Source of the DNA: an uncultured Pelagibacteraceae bacterium
Lineage (GTDB): Bacteria; Pseudomonadota; Alphaproteobacteria; Pelagibacterales; Pelagibacteraceae
DNA: 64,000 nt
Reading direction: 5' to 3'
Assembly (NCBI GenBank): GCA_902601705.1
Contig: CACKNV010000003.1
Coordinates: forward strand, 62,001-126,000
Shown here piece by piece: positions 36,750-46,875 of this stretch. The notes below the pieces were generated by a model. That model ran no database searches. It worked only from the letters and a program-made list of their open reading frames with translations, and was not told the DNA's origin. Made by a program: the position numbers and the translations under genes. Each line of letters opens with the position of its first letter. Position 1 is the stretch's first letter.

Positions 36750-36922
36750 GAACGAAAATTACTACAATTGCGTTTTTTTTCACTATTTAAGGCTTTTTTT
36801 TAGCTTAATTTTTCATTATGTTGCAAAAATGTCACTATATTTTTATTAAAAATAGCATTATTTCAATGATTTTAATGATTTTAGTCTAAACTAATATATT
36901 ACTTAATTATTACCTTTTTTTT

Positions 36923-37438
36923 ATGAAAAACTTCAAAATTTTTATCATATTAATTACTAGTTCATTAATTCTGCTCACAAGCTGTAATAACAAAAAAATG
37001 GATCCTAATAGGCCAATAAGTGCAGAGGATAAAAGAAGAAAAAATATAGAGGAAGGTAGAGGTGCATCTATTGGATCAATATTAGGCTCTAGAAGGGGAA
37101 CCAATTATGAATTTAGTACTTCCAATCCTTTATGGAGAGCTACTCTAGAAACATTAGATTTTTTACCTTTAAGCACTGTTGATTATTCTGGTGGAGTAGT
37201 AATCACAGATTGGTATTCAGAGCAAAGTAGCGGTGAGGCAATTAAGATAACAGTTAGGTTTATGTCAAATGAAATAAGAAGTGACTCATTAAAAATAATT
37301 GTACACAAAAAAAGTTGCACGAAAAGTCTTGAATGCACAACGTCACTATCATCGAACGACAAAATTAAAAATGAATTGCTATCTGTTATTTTAAAAAAAG
37401 CAGCAGTTTTTGGAAAAGAAAAGAAAAAGAAAAAATAA
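36923..37438 (+). CDS. DUF3576-type lipoprotein
   Basis: A 171-aa envelope lipoprotein. [11 protein letters not shown] gives a lipobox with the Cys near residue 21. [33 protein letters not shown] is the conserved core of the DUF3576 family, common in alphaproteobacteria upstream of leuS and of unknown function. A basic Lys run ends the protein. The leuS ATG follows after 5 nt, so the genes are probably co-transcribed with leuS-lptE-holA. Confidence 0.85.
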   Translation: MKNFKIFIILITSSLILLTSCNNKKMDPNRPISAEDKRRKNIEEGRGASIGSILGSRRGTNYEFSTSNPLWRATLETLDFLPLSTVDYSGGVVITDWYSEQSSGEAIKITVRFMSNEIRSDSLKIIVHKKSCTKSLECTTSLSSNDKIKNELLSVILKKAAVFGKEKKKKK

Positions 37439-37443
37439 CAGCG

Positions 37444-39948
37444 ATGGAGAGATATAATTTTCAAGTAATTGAAAAAAAATGGCAAATAGAATTTTCAAAA
37501 AAAAAATTATATAGAGAAAAAGGTAACAAATTTTATTGCCTAGAAATGTTTCCGTATCCTTCAGGAAAAATTCATATGGGGCACGTTAGAAACTACACAA
37601 TTGGAGATGTGATAGCTCGCTATAAATATTTAAATGGCTACAATGTTTTACATCCAATGGGTTGGGATGCTTTTGGTTTACCAGCAGAAAATGCTTCAAA
37701 ACAAAACAATTTACATCCGAAAGATTGGACTAATCAAAATATTAAAAATATGAAATCACAACTAAAAATGCTTGGTTTATCAATTGATTGGGATCTAGAA
37801 TTCTCTACTTGTGATAAAGATTATTACAAGCATCAACAAGAGATATTCATTGACTTTTTTAATCAAGGTTTGGTCTCCAGAAAAGAGACATATGTAAATT
37901 GGGATCCTGTTGAAAAAACTGTTTTAGCTAATGAACAAGTAATAGATGGCAAAGGGTGGAGATCTAATGCCATAGTAGAAAGAAAGAAATTATCGCAATG
38001 GTTTTTAAATATAACAAAATTTTCTGATGAACTTTTAGAAGATTTAGAAAAGTTAGAAGGTTGGCCTGAAAAGGTTAAACTCATGCAAAAAAATTGGATT
38101 GGAAAATCTTTTGGATGTGAAATTGACTTTCAAATAGACAGTGAAAAGGAATTTGTTAAAATTTTTACGACCAGACCAGACACAATTTTTGGTGCAAGTT
38201 TTATAGCTTTATCTGTCGACCATCCATTAAGTAAAAATTTTCAAAGTAATGGAAATTTTAATGAGTTTAAGAAAGAGTGTAACAAAACTGGAACGACCGA
38301 AGAAGCTCTAGCGCATGCGGAAAAAATAGGTTTCGATACTGGGCTTTTTGTAAAACACCCTTTTCTCGATAAGAAAATTCCAATTTATTTTGCAAATTTT
38401 GTATTGATGGATTACGGAACTGGAGCCATATTTGGATGCCCTGCACACGATCAGCGTGATTTTGATTTTGCTAAAAAATATAATCTAGGAATAATAAAAG
38501 TTGTTGATGATAGTAAACTAGGAGAGCTAGAGGAGGCATATACGGGTAGTGGAAAATTGATTAACTCAGATTTTTTAAACGGTTTAGATGTATCTGCAGC
38601 TAAAGAAAAAATAATTAGCGAAATCGAAAGTAAAAATATCGGAGTGAGAAAAACTCTATATCGATTAAAAGATTGGGGGGTTTCTAGACAAAGATATTGG
38701 GGTTGCCCAATACCAATGATTTATCTTGAAGATGGAAGTGTTGTTCCTGTTGAGAAAAATGAATTACCCGTAGAATTACCTGATGATATAGATTTAAACT
38801 CTCAAGGTAATCCATTGGAATCTCATCCAAAATGGAAGTACACGACTCATAAAGCTACTGGTGAAAAAGCAATTAGAGAAACCGACACGCTTGATACCTT
38901 TGTTGATTCCTCGTGGTACTTTTTGAGATTTTGTTCACCAAATCATCAAAAGTCTCCCTTTGATGAGGAAAAAATTAATTATTGGATGCCTGTTGATCAA
39001 TATATTGGTGGAATTGAACATGCCATACTTCACTTATTATATTCTCGTTTTTTCACAAAAGGCTTAAATAAATTTAATAATAAAATTGGAATTTCAGAAC
39101 CTTTTAAAAATCTTTTCACACAAGGTATGGTCTGTCATGAGTCTTATAAAGATAAAAATGGCAATTGGCTTTATCCTAATGAAATAATTAAGGTAGATTC
39201 TAAAACTGTTGTTAAAAAAACTGATAAATCAAAAGTCACAGTTTTTCCACCAGAGTCAATGTCTAAATCCAAAAAAAATACAATTGATCCTGAAATTATG
39301 ATTAAGGATTATGGTGCCGATGCCGTAAGATGGTTTATATTGTCTGACAGTCCGCCTGAAAAAGATGTCCAATGGTCCGATAGCGGAGTTGTTTCATCAA
39401 ACAAGTTTCTTCAAAAAATTTGGGATTTAAATTACTCAATAAATAATAGAAAAGAAAAGAAAATAAACCAAAAAAATGAGAAAGAGTTTATTTCAACTAT
39501 TAATAGTTATATTAATAAAATAAATAATTCGATAAATGACTTCAGATTTAATGTCTCTATAGCTGCTTTTTATGAAATTTATAATCATTTTACTAGTTTC
39601 ATGAAAAAAGATTTGAGCAACAGTACTCTAAAAGAATATATAATTAAAATAAATAAGTTAATGATACCTTTTGTACCTCATTTGGCTCATGAATGTTTAA
39701 ATTTATTAAAATGTAAAAGTATAAATGAATGGCCCAAGATAGAAAAAAGTTTTTTAGAAGAAATAAATTTTGCTATTCAAATTAATGGCAAAACAAGAGA
39801 TATAATTAAAATCAAAAAAAACTCTAAAGTAGAGACAATTAATAAAATCGTTCTTAGTGGATCAAAAGCAAAGAAATACCTTGAAGATAAAAAAATTATT
39901 AAAACTATATTTGTAAATAATAAAATAATTAATTACATAATAAAATAA
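37444..39948 (+). CDS. leuS: Leucyl-tRNA synthetase
   Basis: A class Ia synthetase that charges tRNA-Leu. [16 protein letters not shown] contains the HIGH motif. The editing domain includes [23 protein letters not shown] is the KMSKS loop, followed by the anticodon-binding region and C-terminal domain. Its 834 aa is close to the usual 860. lptE follows after three bases. Confidence 0.98.
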   Translation: MERYNFQVIEKKWQIEFSKKKLYREKGNKFYCLEMFPYPSGKIHMGHVRNYTIGDVIARYKYLNGYNVLHPMGWDAFGLPAENASKQNNLHPKDWTNQNIKNMKSQLKMLGLSIDWDLEFSTCDKDYYKHQQEIFIDFFNQGLVSRKETYVNWDPVEKTVLANEQVIDGKGWRSNAIVERKKLSQWFLNITKFSDELLEDLEKLEGWPEKVKLMQKNWIGKSFGCEIDFQIDSEKEFVKIFTTRPDTIFGASFIALSVDHPLSKNFQSNGNFNEFKKECNKTGTTEEALAHAEKIGFDTGLFVKHPFLDKKIPIYFANFVLMDYGTGAIFGCPAHDQRDFDFAKKYNLGIIKVVDDSKLGELEEAYTGSGKLINSDFLNGLDVSAAKEKIISEIESKNIGVRKTLYRLKDWGVSRQRYWGCPIPMIYLEDGSVVPVEKNELPVELPDDIDLNSQGNPLESHPKWKYTTHKATGEKAIRETDTLDTFVDSSWYFLRFCSPNHQKSPFDEEKINYWMPVDQYIGGIEHAILHLLYSRFFTKGLNKFNNKIGISEPFKNLFTQGMVCHESYKDKNGNWLYPNEIIKVDSKTVVKKTDKSKVTVFPPESMSKSKKNTIDPEIMIKDYGADAVRWFILSDSPPEKDVQWSDSGVVSSNKFLQKIWDLNYSINNRKEKKINQKNEKEFISTINSYINKINNSINDFRFNVSIAAFYEIYNHFTSFMKKDLSNSTLKEYIIKINKLMIPFVPHLAHECLNLLKCKSINEWPKIEKSFLEEINFAIQINGKTRDIIKIKKNSKVETINKIVLSGSKAKKYLEDKKIIKTIFVNNKIINYIIK

Positions 39949-39951
39949 ATT

Positions 39952-40419
39952 ATGACAAAAAAACTAAATATAATTATTATATTTCTTCTTATAAGCGCAT
40001 GTGGCTTTAAAGTAGTGAAACAATCAGAGTTAAAAAATTATTATATTTCAAATGTAAAGACAAATGGAGATAAAAGGATCAGCTATCTAATTAAGAATAA
40101 TCTTTTAAATTCAATTAAAGACCAAAGTAAAGAACCGCTAAACATAGAATTGAGTATTAAAAAAACAAAAGGAATTAAAGAAAAAAATATTAAAAATGAG
40201 GTAACTAAATATCAAATTTCAATCAATGTGATTGTCGAAATTAAAAATAAAGATTTCACTAAAAATGACCAAATAATTATAGTAAAAACAGGCGAATATA
40301 TTGTGAGTGATCAGTATTCTAAAACTATCAACAATGAAAAAAAATTAATAGATATTTTAACAAACGACTTATCAGACGAGATAATATTTAAACTCTCTGA
40401 AAGGATTAATGATTTATAA
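39952..40419 (+). CDS. lptE: LPS-assembly lipoprotein LptE-like
   Basis: Likely the outer-membrane lipoprotein that plugs the LptD lipopolysaccharide translocon. IIIIFLLISACGFKVV gives a lipobox Cys followed by the LptE 'CGF' start. The body is a beta-sandwich-like, poorly conserved sequence with repeated Lys/Ile/Asn. At 155 aa it is typical. Identification leans on the leuS-lptE-holA gene order, which is conserved in proteobacteria. It overlaps holA by 11 nt. Confidence 0.82.
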   Translation: MTKKLNIIIIFLLISACGFKVVKQSELKNYYISNVKTNGDKRISYLIKNNLLNSIKDQSKEPLNIELSIKKTKGIKEKNIKNEVTKYQISINVIVEIKNKDFTKNDQIIIVKTGEYIVSDQYSKTINNEKKLIDILTNDLSDEIIFKLSERINDL

Positions 40420-41398
40420 AAGTTATACAATAGAGCAAAATATAAACACTTTTAAAAATAATATTGTTCTCTTTTATGGTGAGAACCTGGGGATGAAAAA
40501 CGATTTTAAAGATCAAATTAAGAAAGCCAATAACAAAATATTTATAAAAAAATTCTCTCAAGACGAAATACTTGCTAACAAGAATTTTTTTTTTTCAGAA
40601 ATTTTAAATCAGAGTCTTTTTGAAACTAAAAAGATTTGCTTTATAGATCAGGCATCTGATAAACTTTTAGAGGTAATTAAGGAAATTGAGAAAGATTTAG
40701 ATACACAAAAAATTTTTATATTTTCTGAAATATTAGAAAAAAAATCTAAACTAAGGAATTATTTTGAAAAATCTAACAAGTTAGATATCGTAGCCTGTTA
40801 TCACGATAATGATATAATTATACGAAAAATAATTCAGGAGAAGTTAAAAGGCTACACTGGTATGTCACAACAAATTTTAAATATAATAGTTGAAAATTGT
40901 AAATTAGATAGATCCAAACTAAATAATGAACTCAATAAAATTACTAGTTTTTTTACAAACAAGATTATTGAAAAAGAAAAGCTTGAGTTGTTATTAAATA
41001 TTACAGTAAATGAAAACTTCAATAATCTCAAAGACGAAGCGTTAAATGGAAATAAGCTTAAAACTAACGAGCTAATTAATGACACAGTTTTAGAGGTAGA
41101 AAAAAATTCTCTATATTTAAGCTTGATAAATCAAAGATTAATCAAACTTGCTGAGATACAAGAAAAAAATAGACAAGATAATTTAGAAATAGCTTTAAAC
41201 AATGTTAAACCGCCAATTTTCTGGAAAGATAAACCTGCTTTTTTAACACAATCAAAAAAATGGAATAAAAAAAAAATTAGAGTGATTTTAAATGAAACTC
41301 AAAGGGTAGAATTAAGAATGAAGTCTGACTCAAATGTGGATGGAAGTATTCTTATTAAAAAACTGATAGTTGATATATGCAATTTAGCTAATGCTTAG
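40409..41398 (+). CDS. holA: DNA polymerase III delta subunit
   Basis: The clamp-loader wrench that opens the beta clamp. NIVLFYGENLGMKNDF matches the 'YGxxxF' N-terminus. DIVACYHDNDIIIRKIIQEKLKGY and LDRSKLNNELNKITSFF match the AAA+-like delta region. The C-terminal collar contains RVELRMKSDSNVDGSILIKKLI. Its 329 aa is normal. It lies in leuS-lptE-holA order and its 3' end overlaps the convergent parB gene by 11 bp. Confidence 0.9.
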   Translation: MIYKSYTIEQNINTFKNNIVLFYGENLGMKNDFKDQIKKANNKIFIKKFSQDEILANKNFFFSEILNQSLFETKKICFIDQASDKLLEVIKEIEKDLDTQKIFIFSEILEKKSKLRNYFEKSNKLDIVACYHDNDIIIRKIIQEKLKGYTGMSQQILNIIVENCKLDRSKLNNELNKITSFFTNKIIEKEKLELLLNITVNENFNNLKDEALNGNKLKTNELINDTVLEVEKNSLYLSLINQRLIKLAEIQEKNRQDNLEIALNNVKPPIFWKDKPAFLTQSKKWNKKKIRVILNETQRVELRMKSDSNVDGSILIKKLIVDICNLANA

Positions 41399-42239
41399 TA
41401 AGCAAATCAGAAATAAAATCAAATTGTTCAAGATCTTTATATTCAATAACAATTTTACCTGAATTATTTTTTTTATTCAAAATATTGACTTTGAGTCCAA
41501 GTATTTTTTCAATTCTTTCTTGAGCCTTTAATATATTGGCATCTATTTGTTTTCCATTAAAATTTCCTTTTTTATTTCTTGTTAAATATTCTACTTTTCT
41601 AGCGCTATAATTTTTAGCTACGATCTCTTCAGCAATAGAAGAAGCGTTAGATATTCCAATTAATGGTCTAGCTTGGCCAGATGTTAATGTCCCTTCTTCT
41701 AACATTGCAATGACATCTTTTGGTAATGTTAATAATCTTAACGTGTTACTAATATGGCTCCTGCTTTTAGACATTAATTTAGAAATACTTTCATGATCGT
41801 ATTTAAATTCTTCGTTTAGTCTTTTATAGCCACGCGCTTCTTCTATAGGATTTAGATCATCTCTTTGAATATTTTCAACTATAGCTACTTCCAAAGATTC
41901 AACGTCACTTAAATCTAAAATTGTAACCGGGATTTCATGAAGTCCAGCTTTTTGAGCAGCAATCCATCTTCTTTCACCTGCAACGATCTCATATTTTCCA
42001 TTCTCAATTTTATTTGGACGAACCGCTATTGGTTGGATTATGCCATTTTTCTTTATAGAATTAGCCAATTCTTGAAGCTTTTCTTCGCTAAAATACTGTC
42101 TTGGTTGATAGGGATTTCTGCTCAAATCACTAATTGAAACTGTGTTAGATTGCTTAAGTTTTTGTGGTTTATCTCTAGGTTTTTCATCACCAAACAGTGC
42201 AGAAAGACCTCTACCTAGCCCCTTTTTTTTTCCACTCAT
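41388..42239 (-). CDS. parB: Chromosome-partitioning protein ParB
   Basis: A CTP-dependent clamp that loads at parS sites and marks the origin region for segregation. KKGLGRGLSALFG is the ParA-stimulating N-terminus. GERRWIAAQ and NIQRDDLNPIEEARGY are the CTP-binding motifs, followed by the helix-turn-helix (ISKLMSKSRSHISNTLRLL) and a C-terminal dimerisation region. Its 283 aa is normal. Two parS-like sites occur about 1 kb away in rsmG. It is 4-nt overlapped with parA. Confidence 0.97.
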   Translation of the reverse strand: MSGKKKGLGRGLSALFGDEKPRDKPQKLKQSNTVSISDLSRNPYQPRQYFSEEKLQELANSIKKNGIIQPIAVRPNKIENGKYEIVAGERRWIAAQKAGLHEIPVTILDLSDVESLEVAIVENIQRDDLNPIEEARGYKRLNEEFKYDHESISKLMSKSRSHISNTLRLLTLPKDVIAMLEEGTLTSGQARPLIGISNASSIAEEIVAKNYSARKVEYLTRNKKGNFNGKQIDANILKAQERIEKILGLKVNILNKKNNSGKIVIEYKDLEQFDFISDLLTKH

Positions 42240-43021
42240 GCAGCACTCACTATTTTATTTTTAAATTCTTCAGCTAATTTGAAATATGATTTGCTTCCAA
42301 CACAACTTTTATCATAAATAACACAAGGTAACCCATGTGAAGGTGCTTCTGACAATCTTACATTTCTTTGAATGACTGTTTTATAAACTTTGTCTTTGAA
42401 GTAATTTCTTGCTTCTCTATCAACTTCTGATGAAAGTTTATTTCTTTTATCAAACATAGTTAAAAGTATTCCTCTTATTGAAAGTGTTGGATTTAGGTTT
42501 TCTTTTATTCTATCTATTGTTTTTACTAACTGTGTAATTCCTTCCAAGGCAAAGAACTCTGTTTGTAAAGGAACTAGTAATTCGTCTGAGGCTACTAAAG
42601 ACATAATAGTGAGCAAGCTTAAAGAAGGAGGGCAATCAATAAATATGTTGTCATACTTTTTTAATATCCCTGACATTTCTGAAGATAATAATTCTTTTAA
42701 TACAAATGCTCTCTTAGAGTCACTAGCAGTTTCAACTTCTAAACCTGACAGATTTACATGTGATCCTATGATATCTAAATTTTGTATGTTTGTTTTTTGT
42801 ATTACCTGACCAAGACTAATTTTTTTTATTAATAAATTATAAATATTTTTTTCTTCATCATTATTACTTTTGCCGAATCCTGTTGTAGCGTTTCCTTGAG
42901 GATCTAAATCAATAACAAGATTTTTTTGACCCATAATGGACAGTGAAGCAGCCAAATTTATTACCGTTGTTGTTTTCCCTACTCCACCCTTTTGATTTAT
43001 CACCGAAATAGTTGTCGTCAT
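42236..43021 (-). CDS. parA: Chromosome-partitioning ATPase ParA
   Basis: A Walker-type ATPase whose DNA-bound gradient pulls ParB-parS complexes. The deviant Walker A is NQKGGVGKTTTVINLAA, with the switch segment FIDCPPSLSLLT. Its 261 aa matches chromosomal ParA (Soj). It is 4-nt overlapped with rsmG upstream and parB downstream. The cluster mnmG-rsmG-parA-parB is the common origin-near layout of many bacteria. Confidence 0.97.
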   Translation of the reverse strand: MTTTISVINQKGGVGKTTTVINLAASLSIMGQKNLVIDLDPQGNATTGFGKSNNDEEKNIYNLLIKKISLGQVIQKTNIQNLDIIGSHVNLSGLEVETASDSKRAFVLKELLSSEMSGILKKYDNIFIDCPPSLSLLTIMSLVASDELLVPLQTEFFALEGITQLVKTIDRIKENLNPTLSIRGILLTMFDKRNKLSSEVDREARNYFKDKVYKTVIQRNVRLSEAPSHGLPCVIYDKSCVGSKSYFKLAEEFKNKIVSAA

Positions 43022-43632
43022 TTTTTAAAGTCGACTAAAATTATTTTAGATTTTTCATTTGTAATGCTATTTTCAAGTTTATAATGGTATTTTTCCTTAT
43101 TGAAAGCTTTTTTTAGATCTTCCTGTGCGTTTTCACCTTTTAGAATTATTAATTTATGGGACTTTTTAGCGATTTCACGTGAAACTTGTATTATTGTCTC
43201 TAATTTCTTAAAAGCTCTACTCACTATGTAGTCTGTATCGATAGATTCATTGTAAATATTACCGCAGATTTCTATTTTAAGAGATAATCTATCACTTATA
43301 TTCCTCAAAAAAGCTCTTTTAACAGGTGATTTTTCATATAATTTCACGTGAAAGTCCTTATTTTTGTTAAACAAAGCTAAAATCAAACCTGGAAAACCAG
43401 CTCCAGAGCCTAAATCTGACAAAGATCCTTTCGAAAAGTCGATAAATTTTACTAATTGGGCTGAGTCAAGGATATGTCGATGCCAAATAACGGTTTCAGT
43501 GTTTTTAGAGATAAAATTATGCTTTGTATTCGCCTTAAGCAATTCATTTTTAAATATTTCAAGGTCAGATATATTCTCAGAACTAAAACCAAGCTGATTT
43601 AGGAGAATATTTATTGCTTCATTGTCCTGCAT
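43018..43632 (-). CDS. rsmG: 16S rRNA (guanine527-N7)-methyltransferase RsmG
   Basis: Methylates G527 in the 530 loop of 16S rRNA. LGSGAGFPGLILALF is the SAM-binding motif. WHRHILDSAQLVKF and VSRAFKKLETII are family segments. Its 204 aa is normal. Its coding sequence carries two copies of the parS core TTTCACGTGAAA (43173-43184, 43342-43353), so it doubles as a centromere. It touches mnmG (shared base at 43632) and overlaps parA by 4 nt. Confidence 0.95.
   Translation of the reverse strand: MQDNEAINILLNQLGFSSENISDLEIFKNELLKANTKHNFISKNTETVIWHRHILDSAQLVKFIDFSKGSLSDLGSGAGFPGLILALFNKNKDFHVKLYEKSPVKRAFLRNISDRLSLKIEICGNIYNESIDTDYIVSRAFKKLETIIQVSREIAKKSHKLIILKGENAQEDLKKAFNKEKYHYKLENSITNEKSKIILVDFKK
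43171..43186. other. parS-like ParB-binding site 1
   Basis: GATTTCACGTGAAACT contains the perfect 12-bp palindrome TTTCACGTGAAA and matches 13 of 16 positions of the bacterial parS consensus TGTTTCACGTGAAACA. It lies in rsmG, 150 bp from the parA start. Here the core encodes Val-Ser-Arg-Glu on the minus strand. Confidence 0.82.
43340..43355. other. parS-like ParB-binding site 2
   Basis: AATTTCACGTGAAAGT repeats the same 12-bp core TTTCACGTGAAA, matching 12 of 16 positions of parS. It is 169 bp from site 1, in the same gene but in another reading frame, encoding Phe-His-Val-Lys. Confidence 0.78.
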
Positions 43633-45500
43633 TAAGCAGTAGCTTTAAATTTCAGCTTTTTAATATGAGATAATAAGATAATTATGGCTGCTGGAGTGAT
43701 ACCGTCTATTCTGATAGCCTGTCCTAACGTTTTTGGCCTTATAGAAATAAGCTTCGACTTAACTTCGTTAGACAAACCACTTAAATTTTCATAATTTATA
43801 TCTTTAGGTATGATAACTGACTCATCTTTCTTAAAAGATTTAATATCTCGCTCTTGTCTCTTAAGGTAACCCATATAGTGAGCGTCTGTTACAACCTGCT
43901 TTTCTATAGAGGCTGGAAAAAGTGGTATGTCCCTAAATATTTGCCTTATTTTTACCATATTTACTTTTCGTTGACCCATAACTTCTAGACACGATCTTTT
44001 GACCCCATCCATAGCAATTTTAATATCGTATTTTTTTGCTTCATTAGGAGTTAAGAATTTCGATTCTAAAAAATTATTTAGAGCATAAATATTTTTTTTC
44101 TTTTCTGTAAATATTTTTTTTCTTTCAAGTCCAACTAAATTTAAATGTAAACCTAGATCTGTTAATCTCTGATCTGCGTTATCAGCTCTTAAAGTTAATC
44201 TATATTCTGCTCTAGAAGTAAACATACGATAAGGTTCCGTAACACCTTTGGTTATTAAGTCATCAATCATCACGCCAATGTAAGAAGTTGATCTATCTAA
44301 TACAAACTCAGATTTTTTTTTGATTTTTAAAGCAGCATTTATTCCAGCAATCAAACCTTGGGCTGCTGCCTCTTCATAACCAGTAGTACCGTTAATTTGT
44401 CCTGCTAAAAATAATGACTTAATTTTTTTGGTTTCTAAAGTGGCATTAAGCTCTCTTGGGTCTACATAATCGTATTCTATAGCATACCCTGCTCTTTTCA
44501 TCTTAACCTGCTCTAAACCCTTGATTTTAGCTAATATTTTAAGCTGAATCTCTTCTGGAAGGGAAGTAGATATACCATTTGGGTAAATAGTATTGTCCTT
44601 TAATCCCTCAGGTTCAAGAAAGATTTGATGCTGTTGTTTCTCTTTGAACTTTACAATTTTGTCTTCAATGGAGGGACAATAACGAGGTCCAACACCTTTA
44701 ATGTTTCCTGAATACATAGCACTTCTAGAAATATTATCACTTATAATTTTATGGACTTCATTGTTTGTATAAGTCATTCCGCATTTGATTTGTTTGTTAT
44801 CAATTTTGTTTGTAAGGAAAGAAAAGTAATAATGATCATCATCAGCTGGCTGCATTTCTAAATCATTATAATTAATTGTGCTACCATCAAGTCTAGGTGG
44901 TGTTCCTGTCTTCAATCTACCTATTTGCATTTTAAATTTAGCTAATTGTTCACTTAAGCCTGTAGATGGTTTCTCATCATATCTTCCTGCTGGTATTTGA
45001 GTTTCACCAATATGTATTAATCCATTAAGAAAAGTACCAGTAGTTAATATAAGCTCCTTGGTTCTCACTTCTATTCCGCTTTGACATACAAAACCTATAA
45101 TTTTATCTCCCTCAAATGAAAATTTAATAACTGGATCTGCAATTACCTCTAAGTTTTTGTAATTTAGTAAAAACTTTTGCATATGTTCTTTATAGAGAGC
45201 TCTATCTGACTGAGTTCGTGGACCCTGCACTGCTGGACCTCTACTTCTATTTAATAATCTGAATTGAATACCTGATTTGTCGGCTACAACACCCATAACA
45301 CCATCTAAAGCATCTATTTCTCTTACAAGGTGCCCTTTTCCAAGTCCTCCAATAGCAGGATTGCAGGACATCTCACCAATAGTCTCTATTTTATGTGTAA
45401 AAAGAGCTGTATTTACGCCCATTCTAGCGGATGCTGCTGCTGCTTCACATCCAGCATGTCCACCCCCTATTACTACGACATCATAGCTTTGTTTATTCAT
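43632..45500 (-). CDS. mnmG: tRNA uridine 5-carboxymethylaminomethyl modification enzyme MnmG
   Basis: An FAD-dependent partner of MnmE that modifies U34 of certain tRNAs. [19 protein letters not shown] is the FAD-binding start. [24 protein letters not shown] and [14 protein letters not shown] are MnmG signatures. A helical C-terminal domain ends the protein. Its 622 aa is normal. It is downstream of mnmE across 42 nt; the two enzymes act as one complex. Confidence 0.97.
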   Translation of the reverse strand: MNKQSYDVVVIGGGHAGCEAAAASARMGVNTALFTHKIETIGEMSCNPAIGGLGKGHLVREIDALDGVMGVVADKSGIQFRLLNRSRGPAVQGPRTQSDRALYKEHMQKFLLNYKNLEVIADPVIKFSFEGDKIIGFVCQSGIEVRTKELILTTGTFLNGLIHIGETQIPAGRYDEKPSTGLSEQLAKFKMQIGRLKTGTPPRLDGSTINYNDLEMQPADDDHYYFSFLTNKIDNKQIKCGMTYTNNEVHKIISDNISRSAMYSGNIKGVGPRYCPSIEDKIVKFKEKQQHQIFLEPEGLKDNTIYPNGISTSLPEEIQLKILAKIKGLEQVKMKRAGYAIEYDYVDPRELNATLETKKIKSLFLAGQINGTTGYEEAAAQGLIAGINAALKIKKKSEFVLDRSTSYIGVMIDDLITKGVTEPYRMFTSRAEYRLTLRADNADQRLTDLGLHLNLVGLERKKIFTEKKKNIYALNNFLESKFLTPNEAKKYDIKIAMDGVKRSCLEVMGQRKVNMVKIRQIFRDIPLFPASIEKQVVTDAHYMGYLKRQERDIKSFKKDESVIIPKDINYENLSGLSNEVKSKLISIRPKTLGQAIRIDGITPAAIIILLSHIKKLKFKATA

Positions 45501-45542
45501 AAAATGAATGTAACGCTGTATATCAGGAATACAAGAGGTATT

Positions 45543-46871
45543 TTATTTACCTATACAAAAGTCTTTAAATATAGATCCAAGGATTTCCTCGACATCGACC
45601 TTACCAACAATACTTCCAAGATGTTGTGTAGCCATTCTTAGGTCTTCTGCAGCAAGTTCAAGGTCTTTGGTTGGATCTTTCTTAAGAAACTTTTCTATCT
45701 CTTTAAGACATTCTTTAAGCTTAATTCTATGCCTTTCTCTGGTAATTAAAGCACTATTATTGGATGTGAATTTTTTACTCAGCTTCGCTTTTACTAAATT
45801 TATCAATTTATCGATATTATTATTATTTTTTACTGAAGCTAAAACAGTATCAACATCAAATTTATGATTTTGCTTATCTGAAACATCTGATTTATTTAAG
45901 ACAATTATAGTATCTTTATTAATCATACTCTGTATTTCTTTATTAATTTTTTTAGATGAATTATCTATTACTACAATATTTAAATCTGCTTCTTTTGATT
46001 TGCCTAAAGCTAAAAAAATACCTTTTTTTTCAACCTCGTTTTTAGCTTCCCTTATACCAGCGGTATCAGCTAAAATTACAGGATAACCATCTAAATTTAA
46101 ATAGGTTTCTATAACATCTCTTGTTGTACCGGCTTCATCTGAAACAATTGCCACTTCTCTTTTTGAAAGCAAGTTCAACAAAGATGATTTACCTGCGTTT
46201 ACCTCTCCTGTAATTGAAACTCTAAACCCATCCCTAATTTTTTCTCCAACTTTATTATCTTCAATAATTTTAGATATTTCTGAATGAATATCTTTTATTG
46301 AATTGTGAGCATCTTTTAAAACCTTTTCAGGTAAATCTTCCTCACCAAAATCTATTTTAGCTTCTATAATAGCCAGAGATTTTATTATTTTTTCTCTTAA
46401 ATCATTATAGTAATTTGAAGCATTACCTTGAACTAGTTTAACAGCTTGATCTCTCTGAAGTTCTGTTTCTGCGTGAATTAAATCACCTATACTTTCAGCT
46501 TTTAAAAGATCAATTTTATCATTTTGAAAAGCTATCTTTGTAAATTCACCTGGTTCAGCTAATCTACAGTTTTCTTGTTCTGAAAGTGCCTTCAATAAAG
46601 CATTGATAACAGCATTACTTCCATGGACCTGAAACTCAGCTAAATCATCACCAGTATAACTATTAGGCCCGGGAAACCACAATAATAGAGCCTCTGGGTC
46701 TATGACTTTATCGTTTTTTGGATCGTAAAATTTACAGTAATTCACTTCATTTGAACTAATTTCTTTTAGTTTAGTTAAATTCTTACAAACTTTAAGAGTG
46801 TCTTTACCTGAGACTCTAACGATGGCTATTCCTGACGGACCTCTGCCTGATGAAAGCGCATAAATATTCAT
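45543..46871 (-). CDS. mnmE: tRNA modification GTPase MnmE
   Basis: A GTPase partner of MnmG in wobble-uridine modification. The N-terminal formyl-THF-binding domain contains SSGRGPSGIAIVRVSG. The G domain has TGEVNAGKSSLLN, DTAGIREA and LNKSD. The C-terminal FCIGK carries the catalytic Cys and ends the protein exactly as in the family. Its 442 aa is normal. Confidence 0.97.
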   Translation of the reverse strand: MNIYALSSGRGPSGIAIVRVSGKDTLKVCKNLTKLKEISSNEVNYCKFYDPKNDKVIDPEALLLWFPGPNSYTGDDLAEFQVHGSNAVINALLKALSEQENCRLAEPGEFTKIAFQNDKIDLLKAESIGDLIHAETELQRDQAVKLVQGNASNYYNDLREKIIKSLAIIEAKIDFGEEDLPEKVLKDAHNSIKDIHSEISKIIEDNKVGEKIRDGFRVSITGEVNAGKSSLLNLLSKREVAIVSDEAGTTRDVIETYLNLDGYPVILADTAGIREAKNEVEKKGIFLALGKSKEADLNIVVIDNSSKKINKEIQSMINKDTIIVLNKSDVSDKQNHKFDVDTVLASVKNNNNIDKLINLVKAKLSKKFTSNNSALITRERHRIKLKECLKEIEKFLKKDPTKDLELAAEDLRMATQHLGSIVGKVDVEEILGSIFKDFCIGK

Positions 46872-46875
46872 TGAA

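Noticed and set aside
36707-36922. tRNA or small RNA gene in the spacer
   Set aside because: No cloverleaf, no CCA end and almost no GC pairs. The same holds for the spacers at 20984-21053, 54490-54591 and 61822-62091.
45330-45641. 103-aa plus-strand ORF spanning the mnmG start and the spacer to mnmE
   Set aside because: Mostly antisense of the mnmG FAD motif; no ribosome-binding site or recognisable domain.
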